DNA from: a virus
Strand: one strand, 5' to 3'
Length of the DNA: 23,768 nt
IMG/VR virus record: IMGVR_UViG_3300020468_000075
Span: 1 to 23,768 of that record
Numbering within the stretch: position 1 is the first letter of the stretch; each line of letters opens with the position of its first letter. Positions 1-5,649 of this stretch are shown here, one piece after another. The notes beneath the pieces were generated by a model that saw nothing but the letters and a program-made list of their open reading frames with translations, was not told where the DNA came from and ran no database searches. Both the position numbers and the translations under genes were made by a program.

Positions 1-46
1 TCAATTAGTATATGTCGATGGAACCATCGGCTGGTTCGAAATTTAG
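1..46 (+). CDS. C-terminal end of a tail fibre protein (partial, runs off left edge)
   Basis: The first 46 bases are the last codons of a gene that begins outside the window; the frame ends in TAG at 44-46. The visible residues (QLVYVDGTIGWFEI) are the same C-terminal signature found at the ends of the fibre genes ending at 2382, 3945 and 5647. This is therefore the tail of another member of that family. At the DNA level it is closest to the gene ending at 5647: bases 5-24 match 5606-5625 exactly. The AGGAG that follows overlaps the stop codon and is the ribosome binding site of the next gene. Confidence 0.85.
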   Translation, partial: QLVYVDGTIGWFEI

Positions 47-55
47 GAGATATAG

Positions 56-853
56 ATGGCAGTTTTAGGAGCAAGTGCAGCAGGAGCACTACCTCAGATA
101 GCGATAACAAATTCAGTAAACTGGACTCCTCCGCAGGACGGTACTTGTGTTTTTCATTTAATTGGAGGAGGCGGTGGTGGCTCTTGTGATAATTCTGGAA
201 GTAACGTAATGGGCGGTGGCGGTGGCGGCTACTCTAAAAAAACGTATGCAGTTACTACGTCTCAAACTTATGCAATTGTAATTGGGGGTGGAGGAGTAGG
301 AGGAGGTTATAGTGGTACCAGAGCAGGGGCTGCAGGTGGACACACTACCATGACTTTAAGTGGAGTTGGTCCTACGATTACTGCAAACGGAGGAGGTGGA
401 GGCACAACAAATGGTTCAGCTTCTGCTGGTGGTGCTTCATCCAATGGTGATGTTAATCGTACAGGAGGAGCTGGAGCATTTTATGGTGGAGGCGCTGTAG
501 GTATTCATGGAACCGGTAACGCTGCTAGAAATAATGTAAATGATAATGGTGGTGCTGGTGGAGGCCATTCAGATGCTATTGCGCCAGAGGGATGGTCTGG
601 TTTTGGTGAAATTACTGGAGGGAAGGGCGGTATAGCTTTTGTAGGGCAAGATAACCGTCATTGGGCAGGTTATTCGTCAGCTGCTCCTGCGTTAGCAGGA
701 GGAGGCTCAATATCCCATAACCCGGAATCACATAATGCTGGTGGGCAACATGGAAGCATAGGCGGTGGCGGTGGCGGAGCTAAGAATTATAATGGACTAA
801 TGTCTGCAGGAAGTGGGGGAGATGGTATAGTACTTATTCAATATACCGCATAA
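56..853 (+). CDS. Glycine-rich phage tail adhesin-like protein (265 aa)
   Basis: The protein is dominated by glycine runs (GGGGGG near residue 38, GGGGGGY near 53, then repeated GGxGG motifs to the C-terminus). Early in the protein is an NWTPP motif followed by a hydrophobic strand leading into the first glycine run, and the C-terminus is of the form GGDGIVLI. The genes at 2392 and 3946 share this plan. In characterised phages such as Salmonella phage S16, glycine-rich tip proteins (gp38) form polyglycine-II sandwiches with receptor-binding loops; a similar receptor-binding role is inferred here. The gene directly follows a fibre gene, with an AGGAG site overlapping that gene's stop. It has no signal peptide or membrane segment and should sit at the distal end of a virion fibre. 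Confidence 0.7.
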   Translation: MAVLGASAAGALPQIAITNSVNWTPPQDGTCVFHLIGGGGGGSCDNSGSNVMGGGGGGYSKKTYAVTTSQTYAIVIGGGGVGGGYSGTRAGAAGGHTTMTLSGVGPTITANGGGGGTTNGSASAGGASSNGDVNRTGGAGAFYGGGAVGIHGTGNAARNNVNDNGGAGGGHSDAIAPEGWSGFGEITGGKGGIAFVGQDNRHWAGYSSAAPALAGGGSISHNPESHNAGGQHGSIGGGGGGAKNYNGLMSAGSGGDGIVLIQYTA

Positions 854-864
854 AGGAGAAAAAA

Positions 865-1188
865 ATGACAACATATGTAATAAAAGAAAGTAATGGAACA
901 ATTATCAATCCAGGCGTAAAAGGCGATCTTGATTTTTGCAAGATAGCTTTTCCGGGAAAAGTCATAGAAGAGCTTAAAGCTCCAGAGCCGAGTGCAGAAG
1001 AAAAAACTGCAAGAGCAACAGCAGAAGAGCGAATATGGAGAGATGCAGAACTTACAAGAACTGATTCTCTTTCACTTCTAGCAGATTTTCCAAAGAAAAC
1101 TGAACTCACTGCCTATCGAAAAGCATTGAGAGACTGGCCTGCGTCTGCAGATTTTCCAACTGAAAGTAAAAGACCAGTGATGGGGTAA
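865..1188 (+). CDS. Phage tail assembly chaperone-type protein (107 aa)
   Basis: The C-terminal half (about residues 57-100) has the pattern W-R-x-A/E-E-L-x-x-T-D ... F ... Y-R-K-x-L-R-D-W-P, typical of the small Phage_tail_APC family of tail or fibre assembly chaperones. The N-terminal half is a short strand-rich segment. A strong AAGGAG site lies 7 bases before the ATG. The same C-terminal domain recurs in the gene at 7904, where the sequence also ends LRDWP.. ADFP, so the two are paralogues with unrelated N-termini. Its place directly after an adhesin-like gene suggests it helps fold or attach that cassette's fibre; this is inference. Its last codons (GTG ATG GGG TAA) also supply the purine-rich stretch ahead of the next ATG. 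Confidence 0.72.
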   Translation: MTTYVIKESNGTIINPGVKGDLDFCKIAFPGKVIEELKAPEPSAEEKTARATAEERIWRDAELTRTDSLSLLADFPKKTELTAYRKALRDWPASADFPTESKRPVMG

Positions 1189-1191
1189 ACT

Positions 1192-2382
1192 ATGCCGTTT
1201 CTAGGAACAACTCCGGGTACTAAAGAAGCAGATTTTAGTATCAATACGATGACAGGCGACAATAGTGATACTACTCTATCATTATCAAAAACGCCTGCCA
1301 ATGAAAACTTTGTGCAAGTATACTATGATGGAGTATATCAGCACAAAGATACTTTTAGTGTTTCTGGAAATACAGTAACGTTTAGCACTGCACCCGCTAC
1401 GGGTGTGAAAGTCGAAGCGATTGTAATGTCGGAAGTTGTTGCTTCAAGTGTTACAACTATTAATGATGATGCAGTAACAACCGCAAAAATATTAAATGCA
1501 AATGTTACAACAGCAAAAATTGCTGACGATGCGATTACAAGTGCGAAGATTGCTGATGATGCAATTACAAGTGCTCTTATCGCTGACGATGCCATTACAA
1601 GTGCTCTGATAGCGGATGATGCGATTACAACTGCACTCATCGCTGACGATGCGGTAGCCGCAGCTCAAATCGCTGATAATTCAGTCGATATTGCTCGGTT
1701 AAATGTATCTGACGGTAGCAATGGACAGTTTCTTCGAACAAACGGCAGTGGAACACTATCTTTTGCGACAGTTTCATCAGAAAAAGCTTACAATGATTGG
1801 GCAGTAAAAACAACTGCTTATACTGCTTCGAATCGAGATCAACTTATTGCAAATGGCGGATCTTCAGTTGCAAAAACATATGCAGTAACAGTAGCAGGCG
1901 GAGTATTTTATCTTGATGGTGTTGCTCAACCAGTAATAACTCTTACAAGAGGAGTAACCTATACATTTACACAATCAGACGGTACGAACAATGGTCATCC
2001 AATTGCATTTAAAGACTCTGGTGGAAGCTCCTATACAACAGGAGTAACTTCAAGTGGAACACCGGGAAATGCGGGCGCAAATACAGTTTTAGTTCTTGCA
2101 GCAAATGCACCTGTTGCAGGATTACGATATTACTGTACTGTGCATGGAAACGGTATGGGAAATACAATCAATGTAGTTGACGATGATTTTACAATTACAC
2201 TACCAGCAGGTTCTGCAGGAAATACAGTAATTATAAAAGCAACTGGTGGTGGTACAACAGTCACTATTGGAAGAAACGGCAGCCAAAAAATTAACAGCGT
2301 TGCAGCAGACGCAACTTTATTTAGTGGTAACGGTGTTCAATTGGTATATGTTGATGACACTGTAGGCTGGTTAGAAATCTAG
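1192..2382 (+). CDS. Tail fibre protein with decapeptide repeats and inserted cupredoxin-like domain (396 aa)
   Basis: Domain order: residues 1-85, a strand-rich N-terminal domain (VYYDGVYQ, FSVSGNTVTFSTAPA) of the kind that attaches fibres to the virion in many phages; residues 91-170, eight ten-residue repeats of consensus ADDAITSAKI; residues 171-192, the segment NVSDGSNGQ..TNGSGTLSF shared with the other fibres here; then a C-terminal module ending in QLVYVDDTVGWLEI. Between DQLIANGGSS and FTITLPAGSAGNTV the module is interrupted by about 105 residues resembling a cupredoxin. The repeats are expected to form an elongated trimeric shaft. It is the only fibre seen here with the long N-terminal domain, so it may be the one directly anchored to the tail, with the shorter genes encoding accessory or alternative fibres. 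Only three bases separate it from the chaperone-type gene before it. Confidence 0.78.
   Translation: MPFLGTTPGTKEADFSINTMTGDNSDTTLSLSKTPANENFVQVYYDGVYQHKDTFSVSGNTVTFSTAPATGVKVEAIVMSEVVASSVTTINDDAVTTAKILNANVTTAKIADDAITSAKIADDAITSALIADDAITSALIADDAITTALIADDAVAAAQIADNSVDIARLNVSDGSNGQFLRTNGSGTLSFATVSSEKAYNDWAVKTTAYTASNRDQLIANGGSSVAKTYAVTVAGGVFYLDGVAQPVITLTRGVTYTFTQSDGTNNGHPIAFKDSGGSSYTTGVTSSGTPGNAGANTVLVLAANAPVAGLRYYCTVHGNGMGNTINVVDDDFTITLPAGSAGNTVIIKATGGGTTVTIGRNGSQKINSVAADATLFSGNGVQLVYVDDTVGWLEI
1462..1701 (+). repeat. Eight tandem 30-bp units encoding fibre decapeptides
   Basis: In-frame units of 30 bases encode ADDAITSAKI-like decapeptides (residues 91-170 of the fibre). The amino-acid repeats are nearly identical in the middle four units, while the codons differ: Asp as GAC or GAT, Ala as GCG, GCA or GCC, Leu as CTT, CTG or CTC. 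The last unit (ADNSVDIARL) is the boundary unit that recurs in the two later fibre genes. The pattern fits a repetitive fibre shaft. Confidence 0.85.
1867..2184 (+). other. Cupredoxin-like domain inserted in the fibre C-terminal module
   Basis: This part of the fibre gene encodes about residues 226-331. Visible type-1 copper-site candidates are His269 (NNGHPIAF), Cys315 (YYCTVH), His318 and Met322 (GNGMG). In plastocyanin the ligands are His37, Cys84, His87 and Met92. The first spacing here is 46 residues against 47, the Cys-His spacing is 3 in both, and Cys-Met is 7 against 8. The strand pattern before Cys (VAGLRYYC) and after Met (NTINVVD) also fits the fold. The flanking sequence is continuous in the paralogous fibres without it, so it behaves as an inserted domain. 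Actual copper binding is not shown. Confidence 0.62.
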
Positions 2383-2391
2383 GAGATATAA

Positions 2392-3357
2392 ATGTCAATT
2401 GTAGGAAATAACACAGCAGGAAGAGCCTTACCAAATATAGGACTTTTTGGCTCACAATCATGGACTCCAGCTTTTAGTATGCAAGCCTATGTATATGTGA
2501 TTGGAGGAGGAGGTTCTGGTGCTGCTAGCGATGATAATACAAATCGTTCTGGAGGCGGAGGTGCCGCAGGATGTGCGATAAGCTTTTTAACACTTTTATC
2601 TTCTGTTACTTATACCGTTACTATTGGAGCAGGAGGAGCACAAAAAACTCCTGATAATGCAGGAGCCAATGGTGGTAATTCTTCTTTATCTGGTTCAAAT
2701 ATAGCAACTATGACGGCCAATGGTGGTATTGGTGGAGCCCAATCAACAAATTCAGCTATTACAGGCGCTGCTGGTGGTGCTGCATCTGGAGGTACTATTT
2801 GTAATAATACAGGCGGAGCAGGAGGCGATGTTCCAAACACAGGAGGAATGGTATCAGGTGGAGGAGCAGTTGGTATATGGGGAACTGGAAATAAAGCTGA
2901 AGGTGGAGGGTATACGGCGTATACTTCTTACCTTGGAGGATCACTAAACTACCCCAACGGCTTTTTTGCTGCTGGTGGTGGTGCATATGGAGGTACAGAT
3001 TATGGCACAGCGGGTAGAGAAGCAACAGCTCCACCGCCCGTATTAGCTCCTTTTGAAGTATTATCTACCTATACTTCAGTAAGCTATGAACTTAATAATT
3101 ATAGAAGAGATACAACACAAATTCAAGTTACTGCTGGTCACGGTGGATATGCTTTTGGGCAAGGTTCAAATTATGGAACATCTGTTTCTGGTCCTTTTTG
3201 TGGAGGAAATGGTTTTTATGGTGCTATTAATGTTAAAGGTACAGCAGGAGGTGGAGGACTTGGAGCCGGAGGTGGAGCGATATTTGGAAACAGTAATTCA
3301 AGGTCTGGTGAGGGTGGTTATGGTGCAGTATTAATATTTCCAGTGGATATGGGGTAA
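2392..3357 (+). CDS. Glycine-rich phage tail adhesin-like protein (321 aa)
   Basis: This has the same plan as the adhesin-like proteins at 56 and 3946: a short lead with a SWTPAF motif, a hydrophobic strand (AYVYVIGGGGSG), a conserved block with TYTVTIGAGGA and GGNSSLSG, then many GGxGG motifs. The C-terminus is GEGGYGAVLIFP. Between glycine motifs, about residues 208-240 form a non-repetitive proline- and tyrosine-rich insert (APPPVLAPFEV ... YELNNYRRD) that has no match in the sister proteins. Such variable inserts between conserved glycine strands are what a receptor-binding tip would show. Its ribosome site (AGGAG) overlaps the stop of the preceding fibre gene, so the two are likely co-translated as a fibre and tip pair. 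No catalytic motif is visible. Confidence 0.7.
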   Translation: MSIVGNNTAGRALPNIGLFGSQSWTPAFSMQAYVYVIGGGGSGAASDDNTNRSGGGGAAGCAISFLTLLSSVTYTVTIGAGGAQKTPDNAGANGGNSSLSGSNIATMTANGGIGGAQSTNSAITGAAGGAASGGTICNNTGGAGGDVPNTGGMVSGGGAVGIWGTGNKAEGGGYTAYTSYLGGSLNYPNGFFAAGGGAYGGTDYGTAGREATAPPPVLAPFEVLSTYTSVSYELNNYRRDTTQIQVTAGHGGYAFGQGSNYGTSVSGPFCGGNGFYGAINVKGTAGGGGLGAGGGAIFGNSNSRSGEGGYGAVLIFPVDMG

Positions 3358-3360
3358 ATT

Positions 3361-3945
3361 ATGGCATCAACACTTATCACAACAAATGTAATCTCGGATG
3401 ACGCAGTAACGGCAGCAAAGCTAGCAAGTAGTGCCGTAGTTACAGCTTCAATTGTTGACGACGCAGTAACAGCAGCAAAGATCGCAGATAATTCTGTTGA
3501 TATTGCACGTTTAAATGTGTCAGACGGTAGCAACGGACAAGCACTTACTACAAACGGTAGTGGTACTCTTTCTTTTGCTTCAGTTGGTGCTGCTGACGGT
3601 AGTATTACAACTGCAAAACTTGCAGACGATGCTGTAACCGCTGCAAAAATAGCAGACAGTGTATCACTTGGAGCTTATACAGCCTGGTCTATTAAAACAG
3701 GCAACTATACTGCAGTGCATAAAGATCAATTGATTGTAAACTCTGGAAGTACAGTCACAATTACACTTCCTTCGAGCCCGAGTGCCGGAGATACAGTAGT
3801 TATAAAGAATGTTGGTGCAGGATCAGTGACAATTGCAAGAAATGGATCAAATATCGAGAGCGCAGCTCAGGACGGTAGCCTCGCATCTACAAAAGCAATG
3901 CAAGTAGTATATGTGGACGGTACTTTAGGATGGAAGGAGATTTAA
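3361..3945 (+). CDS. Short tail fibre protein with decapeptide repeats (194 aa)
   Basis: It lacks the 85-residue N-terminal domain of the 396-residue fibre and starts almost directly in the repeats: residues 12-51 hold four units, ending with the shared ADNSVDIARL. Then follow the shared NVSDGSNGQ..TNGSGTLSF segment, two more repeat units (about 80-101), and the C-terminal module (DQLIVNSGS, TVTITLPSSPSAGDTVVIK, VVYVDGTLGWKEI) without the cupredoxin insert. The protein is likely an elongated oligomeric shaft ending in a beta-rich knob that joins the adhesin encoded next. Without a recognisable anchor it may attach to another fibre rather than the baseplate; that is inference. It follows the previous gene by three bases through the junction ATGGGGTAAATTATG, nearly the same as the junction before the 396-residue fibre. 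Confidence 0.75.
   Translation: MASTLITTNVISDDAVTAAKLASSAVVTASIVDDAVTAAKIADNSVDIARLNVSDGSNGQALTTNGSGTLSFASVGAADGSITTAKLADDAVTAAKIADSVSLGAYTAWSIKTGNYTAVHKDQLIVNSGSTVTITLPSSPSAGDTVVIKNVGAGSVTIARNGSNIESAAQDGSLASTKAMQVVYVDGTLGWKEI
3394..3663 (+). repeat. Two blocks of 30-bp decapeptide-coding repeats in the short fibre
   Basis: Bases 3394-3513 encode four decapeptide units, and about 3597-3663 encode roughly two more. They are separated by the conserved NVSDGSNGQ..NGSGTLSF linker. The units match those at 1462-1701 in protein sequence, but the codons vary. Confidence 0.8.
3535..3560 (+). repeat. Exact 26-bp direct repeat, copy 1
   Basis: These 26 bases, starting ggacaagcac, recur without change at 5147-5172 in the next fibre gene. 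They encode the shared linker GQALTTNGS. Exact identity in otherwise synonymously diverged paralogues marks either recent exchange or a potential recombination point. Confidence 0.85.
3718..3751 (+). repeat. Exact 34-bp direct repeat, copy 1
   Basis: These 34 bases, beginning cataaagatc, are identical to 5420-5453 and encode HKDQLIVNSGS at the start of the C-terminal module. It is the longest exact match I found between the two fibre genes, and it sits exactly where the cupredoxin domain is inserted in the third paralogue. Confidence 0.88.
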
Positions 3946-4914
3946 ATGCCATATGTTTTTGGTGGTGGTGGTGGCGGTGCAGGAGCAAATCTGCCGATTA
4001 TTGCTTTTAAAGACTCAGTAACTTACGTACCTGCATGGACATCAGAAGTAATTGCTTATGTAATTGGAGCAGGCGGAAGTGGAGGTGCTGCACGAGATTC
4101 AAGTGATTGGAGTGCTGGAGCATCAGGAGGAGGTGCAGGTGGCACAGCAATCAGTCGTTTAACTTTAACAGGAGGAGTTAGCTATACCATAGCGATTGGA
4201 GCAGGCGGAGCACGAAAAACTACAACGACTACTCCACAAACAGTAGCAGGAGCTGCTGGTGGAAACTCAAGTTTATCAGGATCTGATATATCCACTATGA
4301 CTGCAAATGGTGGTACTGGTGGTACTGCAAGTACTAGTGCCTCTACTGCAGGAGGAACTGGAGGTTCTGCGTCTGGTGGAAATATTGCAAACTTTACGGG
4401 CGGAGCTGCTGGTGCTGCAAATGGTGCTAGTTATCATTCTTCGGGAGGCGGTGGTGTAAGTCTTTTTAATGTTCCAGCGACGACTACTAGTATCGGAGGT
4501 GCTCCTGCGGGAGGATCTAGTTTTTTGAATTCAACTACCACAACTGCCACAGATGTTACAGTAATGGGTTCAGGGCCGGGTGCAAACACTGATCAAGGAT
4601 ATATCGCTCCTTTTCCTTTTAATATTTCAAATCTTCATCAGAATTATATGCATGATGTTTATCATTTTGGAGCATATGAACTTCCTGCAGGATCTTTGGG
4701 TCATTTAGTACGGAATACTTCATATAGCCATCCTGGCTCTCCTTTTGCTGGAGGGGCTGGAGATGGCTTTGGTCAGACTACAGGTGCTTATGCAGGTGCG
4801 GGAACTTTTGGTTCAGGAGGTGGTGGAGCAACGGTAACAGCTTATTCCACTAATGCGAACAGCGGAGCAGGTGGAAATGGAATAGTCTTCTTTATAACAC
4901 AGACTATCTCCTAG
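3946..4914 (+). CDS. Glycine-rich phage tail adhesin-like protein (322 aa)
   Basis: It opens with an unusual poly-glycine head (FGGGGGGAG at residues 5-13), then LPIIAFKDSVTYVPAW and the strand AYVIGAGGSGG. The conserved block (YTIAIGAGGARK, GGNSSLSG, STMTANGGTGG) is close to that of the 321-residue adhesin. About residues 212-265 form a glycine-poor insert rich in His, Tyr, Asn and Phe (FPFNISNLHQNYMHDVYHF), different from the insert of its sister. The C-terminus is GAGGNGIVFFI. The ATG immediately follows the TAA of the fibre gene, with AAGGAG overlapping that gene's last codons, a strong sign of coupled translation. A receptor-binding tip role is inferred from composition, position and the S16 gp38 analogy. 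Confidence 0.7.
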   Translation: MPYVFGGGGGGAGANLPIIAFKDSVTYVPAWTSEVIAYVIGAGGSGGAARDSSDWSAGASGGGAGGTAISRLTLTGGVSYTIAIGAGGARKTTTTTPQTVAGAAGGNSSLSGSDISTMTANGGTGGTASTSASTAGGTGGSASGGNIANFTGGAAGAANGASYHSSGGGGVSLFNVPATTTSIGGAPAGGSSFLNSTTTTATDVTVMGSGPGANTDQGYIAPFPFNISNLHQNYMHDVYHFGAYELPAGSLGHLVRNTSYSHPGSPFAGGAGDGFGQTTGAYAGAGTFGSGGGGATVTAYSTNANSGAGGNGIVFFITQTIS

Positions 4915-4924
4915 GAAATAAATT

Positions 4925-5647
4925 ATGGCATTTTCAAAAGCACGAAGATTAGCAAATTTGATGAGCACTGGGTCGAATGAAGTTCCAGCGTCAAAACGAA
5001 CACTTGCAGCGGGATCAATTGCAACAGCAGCACTTGCTGATGATGCGATTACCTCTGCAAAAATTGCTGATGATGCGATTATCGCTGCACTTATCGCGGA
5101 TAATTCCGTAGATATTGCACGCCTTAACGTATCCGATGGTAGCAATGGACAAGCACTTACTACAAACGGTAGCGGTACGCTTTCTTTTACTTCAGTTGGT
5201 ACTGCAGACGGTAGTATTTCAACTGCAAAGATCGCAGATGATGCTGTGACAAGTGCGAAGATCGCTGATGATGCTGTGACAACAGCGCTTATAGCAGACA
5301 ATGCAGTTACAACAGCACTTATAGCCGACGATGCTATAACTGCTGCAAAAATAGCAGACAGTGTAGAGCTTGGAGCATATAAGGCTTGGGCAATAAAAAC
5401 TAGTGGGTATACTGCTGTACATAAAGATCAATTGATTGTAAACTCTGGAAGTAGCGTTACAATTACACTTCCTTCAAGCCCTTCTGCTGGCAATACAGTT
5501 ACAGTTCACGCTGGAGGTGCAGGTGCGGTAGTCATTGGGCGAAATGGAAGTAATATTAATTCAACGGCTGACGATGGAAGCCTCGCATCAGGTTCCTCCA
5601 CTCAGTTAGTATATGTCGATGGAACTATCGGCTGGAAGGAGGTTTAG
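4925..5647 (+). CDS. Tail fibre protein with decapeptide repeats (240 aa)
   Basis: The protein has a short basic head (MAFSKARRLANLMS), a first repeat block (about residues 31-67) ending in ADNSVDIARL, the shared NVSDGSNGQ linker, and a second block of about five units (97-146) of consensus ADDAVTTALI. The C-terminal module runs from AYKAWAIKTSGY to TQLVYVDGTIGWKEV. It resembles the 194-residue fibre with more shaft units. The head MAFSKARRLANL is a type of leader seen on phage structural proteins and differs from the starts of the other fibres here. Its end is closest in DNA to the truncated fibre at the left edge of the window. A very strong AAGGAGG site overlapping its final codons serves the large gene that follows. 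Confidence 0.76.
   Translation: MAFSKARRLANLMSTGSNEVPASKRTLAAGSIATAALADDAITSAKIADDAIIAALIADNSVDIARLNVSDGSNGQALTTNGSGTLSFTSVGTADGSISTAKIADDAVTSAKIADDAVTTALIADNAVTTALIADDAITAAKIADSVELGAYKAWAIKTSGYTAVHKDQLIVNSGSSVTITLPSSPSAGNTVTVHAGGAGAVVIGRNGSNINSTADDGSLASGSSTQLVYVDGTIGWKEV
5015..5362 (+). repeat. Two blocks of 30-bp decapeptide-coding repeats
   Basis: Bases 5015-5125 and 5213-5362 encode ADDAIxxAxI-type decapeptides on either side of a conserved linker. Neighbouring units in the second block are more alike in DNA than those at 1462-1701 (for example two units reading gatgatgctgtgacaa), which suggests more recent unit duplication. Confidence 0.8.
5147..5172 (+). repeat. Exact 26-bp direct repeat, copy 2
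   Basis: Identical to 3535-3560; it encodes GQALTTNGS of the conserved linker between repeat blocks. Confidence 0.85.
5420..5453 (+). repeat. Exact 34-bp direct repeat, copy 2
   Basis: Identical to 3718-3751; it encodes the start of the shared fibre C-terminal module. The bases on either side differ between the two copies. Confidence 0.88.
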
Positions 5648-5649
5648 AA

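Noticed and set aside
1338-1640. Antisense open frame with repeated ASSAI.ALV units
   Set aside because: It is the complement of the fibre decapeptide repeats; repetitive coding DNA keeps the opposite frame open. The same holds for 3318-3533 and 4813-5301.
1462-1701. CRISPR-like array of 30-bp units
   Set aside because: The units are contiguous, in frame, have no spacers and encode a protein repeat.
2383-2394. T4-like late promoter (TATAAATG in ggagatataaatg)
   Set aside because: It is the ribosome-site-to-start junction; the last base differs from TATAAATA, and the equivalent junction at 47-58 reads tatagatg.
2392-4914. Diversity-generating retroelement acting on the adhesins
   Set aside because: No reverse transcriptase, template repeat or adenine-biased variable repeat is visible in the window.
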